From positions 1-56,352 of the forward strand of contig RFHT01000212.1 in assembly GCA_003696835.1 (NCBI GenBank): a DNA stretch of 56,352 nt. Direction: 5' to 3'. Below the pieces are notes generated by a model. The model was not told the origin of the DNA and searched no databases. It saw nothing but the letters and a program-made list of their open reading frames with translations. The stretch comes from Bacteroidota bacterium (GTDB lineage Bacteria > Bacteroidota > Bacteroidia > J057). The position numbers and the translations under genes are program-made. The stretch's first letter is position 1. The number at the start of each line of letters is the position of its first letter. Positions 33,664 to 42,197 of this stretch are shown piece by piece.

Positions 33664-36264
33664 TTACTGCACCGGCTTTTGATAAATTTCGTGCTGCGGG
33701 TCGCCTCCGGCCAGCAGATAGGCCATGAGGTCGGCAACTTCCTCCTCATTGAGGCGGTTGAGCAGGCCAGGCGGCATGATGGAGATGGGCGAAAGCTCCC
33801 GGCTTTCGATCTGATCCTTCGGAATGCCCACCTTCTGGTTGGGGTCGTAGGGGTTTTGATTGATGAATACTTCAGAATCTGTTTCTTGCAGTACCCTGCC
33901 CACCAGGGTTTTACCGTCCTTGAGGGTAAAATGGGTAGCGGCGTACTGGTCGGTGATGCTGGCACTGGGCGACACCAGGGCCTGTATGATGTCGCCTGTG
34001 GAGAAGCGCGTAGCAATTTGGGTAAGGTCGGGCCCTACATTGCCGCCTTCGCCCCGCATCTGGTGGCAGGCCTGGCAGAGGGCCGCCTGGTACATGCGTT
34101 TACCATTTTCAAAGCTGCGGGCCTCATCCGCTTTTTCGTTCAGTATTTCGCGTATATCACTGGGGTTGTAGTTTTTCCCGGGCCCCTGAGGTCTGGGCAG
34201 TTCAGCCAGGTTGGCTGCAGCCGACTCGTCGTACATACCGGCTATTTCGGCCATTTCGGGGCGCAGGTCTTCGGGCACATTTTCCATGGCCTGCAGGCGC
34301 ACCTGCTCCAAAAATCCCTTAAAGCTCATGCCGCCTTCTGTTTTCATGGCTTCGTAAAACCACTGAAAATAGCGCCTCCTTTGCTCATTGGTCCAGCCCG
34401 ACTTTACATAACTGAGGGTTTTGACGAGAAACAGGTCCTGAGTAGGCGGGCGGTGCTGACTCATTTGGTTAATCACCTCTCCATAGTCATAGCGTTCGAG
34501 GTCGCGGGCGGCTACTTCGGCAGAAATGAGCTGAGGATGCACATCCTGGCTGTCTTCCTGCTCAATGAGGGCCAGGGTTTTTTCGATTACATGCGGAGAT
34601 TCGAGGTAGGCCAGGGTCTGGCAAAGCTCGCGGTTGAGGAAGTCCGAATTGGCCGGGTAGAAGGGCTCCAGTTCCTGGGCGAGGCGCTGCTTCCAGGCGG
34701 GGGCAGGCGGGCCCATGCGGATAAAGAGCAGGTCATACACCCGCAGCAGGTTGAGCTGGTCGGCTTCGGCCAGAGCGCCGAAGTCGAGGCGTGAGAGGGC
34801 CGCCAGGGCGGCGTCCTGCATATCGGGGCTGCCCTGGCGGGCCAGGGCCAGGACGGCATGAATCAAGGCCCGGGGGTCTTTTTCGGAAAGCGCCCGCGCT
34901 TTCCAGCTGTTCACGGGCTGGTGCTCAATGGCTATGCGGGCCGCATAGCGGATAAAGCGGTCGTCGTGGCCAAGGTAGGGCCAGGCAGTATCCACGGCAG
35001 CAGGGTCCTGCCGGTTGTGAAAAGCTTCCAGGCGGTGGCGCAGCGCCCGCAACTCCGCTCCGGTTTCAGTATCTGCTTCAACCGGATCAGTGGGCTCGTT
35101 TCCTGTATAGCTTACCCGGAATACGCGCGAATCCAGCCCTCGCCCACCCGACACCAGGTATAGGGCACCGTCATTGCCCACCACCCCATCGGCCACAGGG
35201 AAGGGCCTCCCGGACAAAAACTCTTCCAGCTCTCCGGTGTAGCTGCTGCCACTGGGATGCAGGTTGACCATGTAAATGGTGCCAAAACTCCAATCGAAGA
35301 TGAACAGGCCCTGCTGATAGCGAGCCGGGAAGGCCGCCCCGCGTCCCATGAGCACCCCTGTGGGTGAGCCCTGCCCCACATCCACCACCGAAGGCAGGTT
35401 GTCGGGGTAGTAGTCAGGCCATTTGCCCGAGCCCGTGCGCCAGCCAAACTCGCTTCCACTCACGGCATGACACAGGCGAATGGGCCGGTACCAGGGAGTA
35501 CCCAGGTCCCATTCCATATCGGAATCAAATACAAACAACTCCCCGGCATCGTTGAAGTCCATGTCATAGGCATTGCGGTAGCCGGCAGAAATGAGCTCCC
35601 ACTCCTTCCCCTCAGGATCGGTTTTGGCTATCCAGCCGCCAGGGGCTTTGATATTGGCTGCATGGCCGCGCGCATCCTTGAAAGGCGGAAAGAGGTTGTC
35701 CTCTCCCCAGTTTTTGGGCAGGCGGGAGGAGAAATGCCCGGGTATTTTGGTGTGGTTGCCTGCAATGAAATAGAGCGATTGGCCGTCGGGGCTCAGGCGG
35801 ATAGCATGGGGGCCGTGCTCCCCCTGGCCATCCAGCTTTACCAGTTCGTCGATTTCATCCAGTTTATCGTCCCCGTCGGTATCCCTCAGGCGGTAAAGCC
35901 CGCTGCTGTGGCCATCTATGCCTTTTCTGCTGTTTACCGACACATACAGGCTGTTGAATGCCCATAACAAGCCCTGTGCATGCCCGATTTCCAGCTCAAT
36001 TTGTTCCACATCTTGCTTGGAAAGCTTTTTACCGGGGGCTGGTGGTTCAAAGCGGTAGAGGTAGCCATCCTGGGCCGAGGCAATCAGTCGCCCCTTTGGA
36101 TCCACCGTAATGGAAACCCAGGACTTCTGTCCCTGTGCACTGGGATGGTAAATTTCTTCTATCTGGAATCCTTCCTGAAGCTGAAATACAGGAGGTTCCC
36201 CACTTTCTGGCTGGCTGCAAGCCAGCAGCAGGCAAAGCAAAAGAGAGAGAAATAATTTGTTCAT
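33664..36264 (-). CDS. Membrane-bound dehydrogenase-type beta-propeller with HEAT region and C-terminal cytochrome c domain
   Basis: An 866-residue lipoprotein (LLLCLLLACSQ). Residues about 25-400 are a PQQ/sorbosone-dehydrogenase-like propeller (ITVDPKGRLIASAQDGYLYRF, RDTDGDDKLDEIDEL, GRAWRTGS-type loops, GRGAAFPARYQQG). A helical HEAT-like region follows (about 400-690). The C-terminal domain holds one c-type haem site CQACH (about 731) in LYQAALCQACHQMRGEGGNVGPD and the LVGRVLQE barrel. This architecture is common in Planctomycetes and Bacteroidota, where it is thought to oxidise a sugar or alcohol periplasmically. It is the last gene of a minus-strand group with a small lipoprotein and a sulfatase. 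Confidence 0.85.
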   Translation of the reverse strand: MNKLFLSLLLCLLLACSQPESGEPPVFQLQEGFQIEEIYHPSAQGQKSWVSITVDPKGRLIASAQDGYLYRFEPPAPGKKLSKQDVEQIELEIGHAQGLLWAFNSLYVSVNSRKGIDGHSSGLYRLRDTDGDDKLDEIDELVKLDGQGEHGPHAIRLSPDGQSLYFIAGNHTKIPGHFSSRLPKNWGEDNLFPPFKDARGHAANIKAPGGWIAKTDPEGKEWELISAGYRNAYDMDFNDAGELFVFDSDMEWDLGTPWYRPIRLCHAVSGSEFGWRTGSGKWPDYYPDNLPSVVDVGQGSPTGVLMGRGAAFPARYQQGLFIFDWSFGTIYMVNLHPSGSSYTGELEEFLSGRPFPVADGVVGNDGALYLVSGGRGLDSRVFRVSYTGNEPTDPVEADTETGAELRALRHRLEAFHNRQDPAAVDTAWPYLGHDDRFIRYAARIAIEHQPVNSWKARALSEKDPRALIHAVLALARQGSPDMQDAALAALSRLDFGALAEADQLNLLRVYDLLFIRMGPPAPAWKQRLAQELEPFYPANSDFLNRELCQTLAYLESPHVIEKTLALIEQEDSQDVHPQLISAEVAARDLERYDYGEVINQMSQHRPPTQDLFLVKTLSYVKSGWTNEQRRRYFQWFYEAMKTEGGMSFKGFLEQVRLQAMENVPEDLRPEMAEIAGMYDESAAANLAELPRPQGPGKNYNPSDIREILNEKADEARSFENGKRMYQAALCQACHQMRGEGGNVGPDLTQIATRFSTGDIIQALVSPSASITDQYAATHFTLKDGKTLVGRVLQETDSEVFINQNPYDPNQKVGIPKDQIESRELSPISIMPPGLLNRLNEEEVADLMAYLLAGGDPQHEIYQKPVQ

Positions 36265-36351
36265 TCGTTGGGGGTTGAAAGGGTAAACAGGAGAATTTGC
36301 CAGAGCCGGTAAGCCAAATCCCGCAATGGCTATGTCAGATGAAATCAGCGG

Positions 36352-36753
36352 CTAAATGAGTGGCTTATGCACTTCAATGAGTCGTCTGTTTTTGACCGCT
36401 TTGCCGTGATGACCTGTTATTTCTGCCACAATTTCATAGTTCCCTTCTGCCTCGGGCAGCTGTATTTCCAGCTCTATCCGCTGCTCGGACTCTTTGTCCA
36501 CCACAACTTCCTGCTGGGTTTGGTACAGTACTTCTTCACCTTTTTTTACCATCAGCCGCACTTCCCCTTCCCAGCCTTTTTCTCCACGAGCTGTAATAAC
36601 AACCGGCACCTGGTGTTTACTGTTGGGTTCAAACTGGTGGGTAAAGTCGTCGATGGTTACAAATACCGAGGAGGTTTCGTATCGTTCTCCCTGGCCGCAA
36701 GCCAGCAGCAGGAAGATGTGGCAAATCAAAAGGGTGTATAACAGGCGTATCAT
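36352..36753 (-). CDS. Small lipoprotein of unknown function
   Basis: A 133-residue protein with lipobox LLLACGQ, so membrane-anchored. The mature part is beta-rich (SVFVTIDDFTHQFE, VPVVITARG, EVRLMVKKGEEVLYQTQ, YEIVAEITGHHGK), resembling a single Ig-like domain. I recognise no family. It lies between the sulfatase (24 nt upstream) and the haem dehydrogenase (87 nt downstream) on the same strand, so it is probably expressed with them and may be a partner of one. Confidence 0.7.
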   Translation of the reverse strand: MIRLLYTLLICHIFLLLACGQGERYETSSVFVTIDDFTHQFEPNSKHQVPVVITARGEKGWEGEVRLMVKKGEEVLYQTQQEVVVDKESEQRIELEIQLPEAEGNYEIVAEITGHHGKAVKNRRLIEVHKPLI

Positions 36754-36777
36754 GCAGGTTAATATTAAGGGTAATGC

Positions 36778-38337
36778 TCAATGTTGCTCACTGTCGGGTG
36801 GCAGGGCATGCTGCTCCGGCTCAGGCCTGCTGCTTGCTGTCTGCTGGTAATGCCTCAGCAGTTGCTCCAGTTGGGCCACGCGCCGGGGCGCTTGCAGGTA
36901 CAAGTTATCATTTTCTCCTATATCTTGTGCAAGGTTGTACAATTGTCCCGGAGCTTCCCCTTCTTTAGGCTCATAATTTTTGGGCTGGGAGAAGCCTCCG
37001 GAGCCTCTACTGGGGATCAATTTCCATTCGTTCTTGCGGATGGCAAATTTTCCTGCCAGGGAATGGTGGATGAGGTCGGGACGCACGGCATCGGGCTGCT
37101 GCTTTCCATCCAGGGCAGGCAGCAAGCTGTAGCTGTCTTCGCCTGCCCCTTCGGGCAGGCGGCGGTTGTGCATGTCCGCAAAGGTGGCCATGAGGTCAGT
37201 GAGGCAGGCCAGGGCTGGCGAGGAGCTGCCCGGCATCACCTTTCCGGGCCAGCGCAGCAAAAAGGGGACCCGATGCCCGGCCTCCCAGATGTCGGCCTTA
37301 CGCCCGCGAAAATGGTAGTTGGCCAGGTGCCCATAGGCCTCAATGTCGGAAGGCCGCCAGTCGGCCCCGTTGTCGCTGGTGAGTATCACCAGCGTATTGG
37401 AGCTCAGCTGGAGGCGGTCCAGGGCGTCCAGCACCCTGCCCACGCAGCGGTCCACCTGCACCACGAAATCGCCGTAGCGACCAGCACCGGAAGCTCCCCG
37501 TACCTCCTTGGTGGGCAGCCAGGGTGTATGGGGGGCTGTGAGGGGGAAATACAGCATGAAAGGCTGCTCAGGCTTGTCAGCACGACCCTCCAGGTAGCTC
37601 ACGGCCTTAGCGGTAAGTTGGTCCAGCACTTCTTCAAACACAAAGTCGGAGGCCACATCCCCGTATCGCCAAAAAACGCCCCTGCCGGCCTTGTCGGGAT
37701 AAACTCCCTCCGTAAACTTCATGGGCAGACCCAATACCTGATGGTTTTCCAGGTAGGCATACGGCTGTATATCCAGGGAAGAGGGGATGATGTAGGAATA
37801 GTCAAATCCGTGGCTGTTGGGGCCGTCAGTAACGCCCTGGCTGTAGTCCACATTTACCGAGTCCAGCTGCCAGGCCGGGCCGTAAGTAAGGGGCCTTTCG
37901 GGGTCTTTTTTTACCCAGTTGAGGCCCAGGTGCCATTTGCCAATACAGGCAGTGTGGTAGCCCTGCTGTTGCAACAGGCTGCCAATGGTGAGGCGGCCCG
38001 GCGCAATGAGGGCTGGGTCGTGGCCCACCAGTACACCCGACTTGAGGCGGGTGCGCCAGCAGTAGCGCCCCGTAAGGAGGCCATAGCGCGTGGGCGTACA
38101 TACCGCCGAAGGCGAGTGCATATCGGTAAAAAGCATGCCCTCACTGGCCAGTCGGTCCATGTTGGGCGTGGGGATTTTGGAGTCCGGGTTAAGGCAGCTC
38201 AGGTCACCATAGCCCAGGTCATCGGCCAGGATGATGAGGATGTTGGGAGCAGTTTCCTCCGGCTGGGGAGAATGGCAGGCCATGAGGCAGGCGCCCAGGG
38301 CCAGCAGACACAGCAGGTATCTCTTGGGAAGATTCAT
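36778..38337 (-). CDS. Arylsulfatase, family S1, lipoprotein
   Basis: A 519-residue sulfatase. Lipobox LMACHS. The metal ligands Asp39-Asp40 (ILADDLGYGD) and the formylglycine signature CTPTRYGLLTG with Cys80 in the C-x-P-x-R context are present, followed by GKWHLG (about 130), the usual Lys-His pair. Being Cys-type it needs the sulfatase-maturing enzyme, which is not in this window. S1 sulfatases desulfate algal or host polysaccharides. The gene heads a minus-strand operon with the small lipoprotein and haem dehydrogenase, and faces away from the AGCS transporter across 189 nt. The -7 box at 38363-38370 (TATATTTG on minus) fits a 23-nt leader. Confidence 0.9.
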   Translation of the reverse strand: MNLPKRYLLCLLALGACLMACHSPQPEETAPNILIILADDLGYGDLSCLNPDSKIPTPNMDRLASEGMLFTDMHSPSAVCTPTRYGLLTGRYCWRTRLKSGVLVGHDPALIAPGRLTIGSLLQQQGYHTACIGKWHLGLNWVKKDPERPLTYGPAWQLDSVNVDYSQGVTDGPNSHGFDYSYIIPSSLDIQPYAYLENHQVLGLPMKFTEGVYPDKAGRGVFWRYGDVASDFVFEEVLDQLTAKAVSYLEGRADKPEQPFMLYFPLTAPHTPWLPTKEVRGASGAGRYGDFVVQVDRCVGRVLDALDRLQLSSNTLVILTSDNGADWRPSDIEAYGHLANYHFRGRKADIWEAGHRVPFLLRWPGKVMPGSSSPALACLTDLMATFADMHNRRLPEGAGEDSYSLLPALDGKQQPDAVRPDLIHHSLAGKFAIRKNEWKLIPSRGSGGFSQPKNYEPKEGEAPGQLYNLAQDIGENDNLYLQAPRRVAQLEQLLRHYQQTASSRPEPEQHALPPDSEQH

Positions 38338-38362
38338 TTGGATGAAGTTAGTGGGTTACAGG

Positions 38363-38370
38363 CAAATATA
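38363..38370 (-). promoter_or_regulatory. -7 box for the sulfatase operon
   Basis: The minus strand reads TATATTTG, matching TAnnTTTG, about 26 nt before the sulfatase ATG at 38337. The -33 element is not clear. It lies in the region shared with the divergent transporter gene. Confidence 0.45.
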
Positions 38371-38526
38371 AGCCAGACTGAAAAATAAATCGTTTGCACA
38401 CTTCTAGCTGAAATACAGCTGGTCCGGGCCCAGCTATGTGCCCGGTAGGGGAAAGAATCGCTTTATTGCTTATATTGGAGGCCCTGAAATAGGCGTCAAA
38501 ATCAACCCATTCACTAGATTCCCGGC

Positions 38527-40413
38527 ATGTTGCAATTTATTGAAGAACTTCTCATAGGTTTTGGAAATGCTGCCTGGGGCACTCCCCTGCTGGTATTGCT
38601 GGTAGGCGGCGGCTTGTTTTTTCTCATTTACTCGCGTTTGTTGCCCTACCGCTATCTGGGTCATGCCTGGGATATTTTGCGGGGCAAGTACGACAAGCCC
38701 GATGAAGAGGGAGACATCAGCCACTATGAGGCACTCTCTACAGCCCTGGCAGCTACGGTAGGGCTGGGCAATATCAGCGGGGTGGCAGTAGCCATGACGA
38801 TGGGCGGGCCGGGGGCATTGTTCTGGATGTGGCTGAGCGCCCTCATAGGGGTGGCCACGAAGTTTTTTACCTGCAGCCTGGCCATCATGTACCGGGGCAA
38901 AGACTCGCTGGGCGAAACCCAGGGGGGGCCTATGTATGTGATTACGGAGGGACTGGGAAAAAAGTGGAAGCCGTTGGCAGTATTTTTTTGCATCGCGGGC
39001 CTCTTCGGCCCCCTGCCTGCATTTCAGGCCAACCAGCTCACCCAAACTATTCGCGACATGCTGCTGTTGCCCAACGGCATACCGGAAAGCTTTATGAGCA
39101 AATTGCTCACAGGCCTGGCCATTACCGCAGTGGTTTCGCTGGTCATCTTTGGGGGGATCAAACGCATAGGCAAAGTGGCAGGCAAGCTGGTGCCCTCTAT
39201 GGTAGCCATCTATGTGCTGGCGGTGCTCTATATCATTTTTACCAACCTGCCCGCAGTGCCGGGTTGTTTTGCCCTCATCTTTGAGGATGCTTTCACGGGC
39301 AAAGCGGTATTGGGCGGGGCTGTGGGTGCCATCATTCTGGCGGGGGTACGCCGGGCGGCTTTTTCCAATGAAGCCGGCATAGGCACGGCTCCCCTGGCCC
39401 ACGGCGCTGCCAAAACCAACGAACCCATACGCGAGGGCCTCATTGCCATGCTCGGACCCATCATAGATACCATCCTGGTGTGTACCATGACCGCCCTGGC
39501 CATTATTATCACGGGTAGCTGGGATGCCAAAGGGCTTGCCTTTACCGGTGAGGGAACCTGGAGAGACTATGAGGTGGAAAGCCGCGTGCGCATACAGGAT
39601 GCCCATACGCAGGCAGGCCTCACAGGCAGGCTCACCGACGCCCATAATTACTACGAATTTATTATCGACAACAAAGGGGAAAGCGCAGCCGTGCTCAACA
39701 AGGTACTCAAAGGCCAGCCCCTGGAGCTGGCCCGCGTGCCTTATCCCATAGAGGCCGGCCAAAACTATCAACTCACGCTTTCTTTTGCTGGGGATAGTAT
39801 CAAGGCTGCGCTCAACGGGCAGACAGTAGCCAGCGTGCGGGATGATAGTTTTACCAGTGGCTTCGCCGGGCTGAAAGCCCGGCATGGCTCCGTCGATTTC
39901 GGGGCTTTCAGGCTGAGCAGCGGAGGGCAGCTACTGGCTGGATACGACTTCAGTAAGTCTGAACAAAAAGCAGCATGGCGTTTTGGCTATGAGGCCAATT
40001 ACTGGAGTGTGGTTCCGGCTGAGGAAGAGACAGAAGAAGCGGGTTTTCTGCAATTTTCAGCCAGCAATGGCATCAGTATTACCCTCAACGCTTTTAGCCT
40101 GGCCATTCCCGGAGCTGGCCCTTACATTTTGCTGCTCTGCATCCTCATTTTTTCCTTCACCACCATGTTTTCCATGTCGTATTACGGTGCCAAATGCTGG
40201 TCATTCCTGGCCGGAGCGCAAAACAAGCATGTTTACAATTTCTTCTACGTAGGCTCCATCATACTGGCATCAGTAGCTTCGCTGGATGCTGTAATAGGGC
40301 TCATTGATGGCATGTACGCCATGATGGCGATTCCTACCATGGTGTCGGCCCTGCTGCTGGCGCCCAAAGTGCGGCAGGCCACAGTAGATTATTTCAAACG
40401 GCTCAATTCCTAA
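38527..40413 (+). CDS. Alanine/glycine:cation symporter (AGCS) with an inserted LamG-like jelly-roll domain
   Basis: A 628-residue protein; ordinary AGCS carriers are about 450-500. The N-terminal part (1-333) is a complete AGCS start: LSTALAATVGLGNISGVAVA, GGPGALFWMW, QGGPMYVITEG, GLFGPLPAFQANQ and SNEAGIGTAPLAHGAAKT, the last being the signature motif. After ALAIIITGSWD the fold is interrupted by about 175 residues (334-510), then resumes with NAFSLAIPGAGPYILL, FTTMFSMSYYGAKCW and the last helices. The insert lies in an extramembrane loop, probably periplasmic, and looks like a concanavalin-A/LamG jelly roll. The carrier part should use a Na+ or H+ gradient to import Ala/Gly or a related small amino acid; the substrate may be altered. 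It is divergent from the sulfatase operon. Confidence 0.88.
   Translation: MLQFIEELLIGFGNAAWGTPLLVLLVGGGLFFLIYSRLLPYRYLGHAWDILRGKYDKPDEEGDISHYEALSTALAATVGLGNISGVAVAMTMGGPGALFWMWLSALIGVATKFFTCSLAIMYRGKDSLGETQGGPMYVITEGLGKKWKPLAVFFCIAGLFGPLPAFQANQLTQTIRDMLLLPNGIPESFMSKLLTGLAITAVVSLVIFGGIKRIGKVAGKLVPSMVAIYVLAVLYIIFTNLPAVPGCFALIFEDAFTGKAVLGGAVGAIILAGVRRAAFSNEAGIGTAPLAHGAAKTNEPIREGLIAMLGPIIDTILVCTMTALAIIITGSWDAKGLAFTGEGTWRDYEVESRVRIQDAHTQAGLTGRLTDAHNYYEFIIDNKGESAAVLNKVLKGQPLELARVPYPIEAGQNYQLTLSFAGDSIKAALNGQTVASVRDDSFTSGFAGLKARHGSVDFGAFRLSSGGQLLAGYDFSKSEQKAAWRFGYEANYWSVVPAEEETEEAGFLQFSASNGISITLNAFSLAIPGAGPYILLLCILIFSFTTMFSMSYYGAKCWSFLAGAQNKHVYNFFYVGSIILASVASLDAVIGLIDGMYAMMAIPTMVSALLLAPKVRQATVDYFKRLNS
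39526..40056 (+). other. Jelly-roll (LamG/concanavalin-A-like) insert inside the AGCS transporter
   Basis: The segment encodes residues 334-510 of the transporter. It is beta-rich and has the usual signature order of this fold: GTWRDYEVESRVRI, AGLTGRLTDAHNYYEFII, LNKVLKGQPLELARVP, PIEAGQNYQLTLSFAGD, IKAALNGQTVASVRDDSF, GFAGLKARHGSVDFGAFRL. After that come YDFSKSEQKAAWRFGY and YWSVVPAEEE, which look like strands normally found at the start of such domains. No frameshift separates it from the carrier parts; both borders are in frame and the codon character is continuous. Confidence 0.7.
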
Positions 40414-40414
40414 G

Positions 40415-40454
40415 GCAACTGCCCTGTGGAAATGGGGTTCCACAGGGCAGTTGC
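40415..40454. terminator. Long perfect hairpin between convergent genes
   Basis: The 17-bp arms GCAACTGCCCTGTGGAA (40415-40431) and TTCCACAGGGCAGTTGC (40438-40454) pair perfectly over a 6-nt loop. It separates the AGCS gene from the convergent zinc-ribbon gene. There is no T tract, so it may act as a bidirectional 3' end. Confidence 0.65.
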
Positions 40455-40496
40455 TATAGCGTTTAGCCGGCCAGGGCAGTCCATACAGCTTTTTGC

Positions 40497-41255
40497 TCAG
40501 GCTTCCTGGGCCATGGCTTCTTCTACTTCGTCGAAAAAGCTGTGGTCCACCAGTATGCGGCCGCAGTTTTCGCAGTGAATGAGGCGTCGGCGCTGCTTGA
40601 GCTCTATGTGTACCTGAGGCGGAATAATGGAAAAGCAGCCGCCACAGGCGTCGCGGTCGGTCATCACCACAGCCAGGCCATTGCGCATGTTCATGCGTAT
40701 TTTGCGGTAGCCCTGCAGGTAGCGTTCCTCTACTTTGGCCGAAGCTTCCTCAATGGCTTTGAGTAAGTTTTCTTCTTCCTTTTGGGTATCATCGACAATG
40801 CGCTCCAGCTCCTTTTGCTTTTCTTCAAGCTCGCGCTTTTTGTCATCTACTTTGTGCTGGGTGCGTTCGAGCAATTCCTCTTTCTGCTCGATTTGCTCCA
40901 GAAACTGCCGGATTTTTTTCTCCGAAGTGAGGATTTCGAGGTTGGCGTACTCAATTTCTTTGCGAAGAGCTTCGTACTCGCGGTTATTTTTCACGTTCAT
41001 TTGCTGCTCTTCATATTTTTTTATTTGAGCACCAAATTCTTCGATTTTATTTTTCTTTGCATTAATCTCATCATTGAGCCGCTTTATCTCATCCTCAATG
41101 CGGTTTCTACGCGTAATGAGGCCCTCGAGGTCATCTTCCAGGTCACTCACTTCTTCGGGCAAGCTTCCCCTGAGGCGGTGAATTTCATCTAGTTTAGAAT
41201 CCAGCACCTGCAGGCGGGTGAGCGCTCTGAGTCTTTCAGCAACAGGGTTATCCAT
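40497..41255 (-). CDS. Coiled-coil zinc-ribbon protein (CT398/DUF164 type)
   Basis: A 252-residue protein. Residues about 10-185 are a long coiled coil with heptads of Leu/Ile and Glu/Lys (LDEIHRLRGSLPEEVSDLED and EEKQKELERIVDDT). The C-terminal zinc ribbon has CGGC (about 204-207) and CENC (about 229-232). The family, related to Chlamydia CT398, is thought to bind nucleic acid or sigma-54 partners, but its role in Bacteroidota is unknown. It follows the Nif3 gene by 63 nt on the same strand, a pairing common in many bacteria. Confidence 0.85.
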   Translation of the reverse strand: MDNPVAERLRALTRLQVLDSKLDEIHRLRGSLPEEVSDLEDDLEGLITRRNRIEDEIKRLNDEINAKKNKIEEFGAQIKKYEEQQMNVKNNREYEALRKEIEYANLEILTSEKKIRQFLEQIEQKEELLERTQHKVDDKKRELEEKQKELERIVDDTQKEEENLLKAIEEASAKVEERYLQGYRKIRMNMRNGLAVVMTDRDACGGCFSIIPPQVHIELKQRRRLIHCENCGRILVDHSFFDEVEEAMAQEA

Positions 41256-41318
41256 ATTGATATATTATTTTTTAGTTATTGATAAAATAAAAGGCGTCTC
41301 TATAGAAAGAGAACGATT

Positions 41319-42113
41319 TCAGGCGAAATATCTGACAGGGTTGGTTACCACTTTTGACAAATGAACCGCAAAGTTAGGAAATTTTTCTAACAAATATTCA
41401 CTTATCAAGTGGGAAGTAAATTGCTCGGATTCGTAATGCCCAATATCCAGGAGCAGGAGCTTGGATTCGTTGTCGAAAAACTTGTGGTAAGTAATATCGG
41501 CTGTAACGAAGGCATGTGCCTGCTGCTGTATGGCCTGCTGAGTGAGGAAGCTGCCGGCTCCTCCACATACAGCTACGCGCTGAATGTGCTCAAGGGGTGC
41601 ATCGGCATAGCGTATGCCTCCGCATCCGAAGGCATTTTTCACGTGCAGCAAAAACTCCCTTTTGGTCATAGGTGCCGGCAGCAGCCCAATTTTGCCAGAG
41701 CCGGCCTCCGGCAGGGAAGCTTCAGCTGCTTTGGGAGAGAGAAATGCTACTTGCTGCAATCCCAGCTGCTGGCATATCCGTTGGTTGACCCCGCTCCTGA
41801 TGTTGTCGAGGTTGGTATGACAGGCATATAGGGCAATGTCGTTCTTAATGGCCAGCATAATGGCACGGCTCACGTAGTCTTCTCCATTGAGGCGCCTGCG
41901 TGCGGTAAACCAAATGGGATGATGGGCAATGACGAGCTGGCAATTGCGCTCAATGGCCTCCTGTATTACCTCCTCTGTCATGTCCAGGTTTATCAGCGCT
42001 GCCGAAACCTCCATTTCGGGCCAGCCTACCAGTAACCCCACGTTGTCGTAGCTTTCAGCCAGGGCCGGGGGGGCCCATTCTTCCAGTACAGCCGCAATTT
42101 CTTTTACTTTCAT
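41319..42113 (-). CDS. Nif3-like dinuclear metal-centre protein
   Basis: A 264-residue protein with the two Nif3 halves: WAPPALAESYDNVGLLVGWP, VIAHHPIWF (two metal-binding His), YACHTNLDNI (Cys-His-x2-Leu-Asp) at the first half, and GHYESEQF (His and Glu) at the C-terminus. The family binds two metal ions in a hexameric toroid and is often called GTP cyclohydrolase I type 2, a name with weak support. Many Bacteroidota members are about 365 residues because of an inserted CutA1-like domain between the halves; this one lacks it. It lies between the infB terminator and the zinc-ribbon gene. Confidence 0.9.
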   Translation of the reverse strand: MKVKEIAAVLEEWAPPALAESYDNVGLLVGWPEMEVSAALINLDMTEEVIQEAIERNCQLVIAHHPIWFTARRRLNGEDYVSRAIMLAIKNDIALYACHTNLDNIRSGVNQRICQQLGLQQVAFLSPKAAEASLPEAGSGKIGLLPAPMTKREFLLHVKNAFGCGGIRYADAPLEHIQRVAVCGGAGSFLTQQAIQQQAHAFVTADITYHKFFDNESKLLLLDIGHYESEQFTSHLISEYLLEKFPNFAVHLSKVVTNPVRYFA

Positions 42114-42146
42114 GCTTTAAAGGGAGATATTCAGCCTCAAAAACTC

Positions 42147-42179
42147 AACATGTCACCCATAGTAAATGGGTGACATGTT
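42147..42179 (-). terminator. Terminator of the rimP-nusA-infB operon
   Basis: The 14-bp arms AACATGTCACCCAT (42147-42160) and ATGGGTGACATGTT (42166-42179) pair perfectly with a 5-nt loop. On the minus strand the stem is followed by GAGTTTTTG. It lies 18 nt past the infB stop. Confidence 0.8.
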
Positions 42180-42197
42180 TATTTGATCAAGCATTGA

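Noticed and set aside
33553-34794. A 413-codon open frame on the plus strand opposite the haem dehydrogenase
   Set aside because: Antisense shadow; the dehydrogenase has haem motif, lipobox and propeller repeats.
36781-38388. A 535-codon open frame on the plus strand opposite the sulfatase
   Set aside because: It mirrors the codon pattern of the sulfatase on the other strand, has no family motif, and the sulfatase has complete catalytic signatures.
38470-39885. A 471-codon open frame on the minus strand opposite the AGCS transporter
   Set aside because: Antisense shadow of a clear transporter; low-complexity, Gly/His-rich, no motif.
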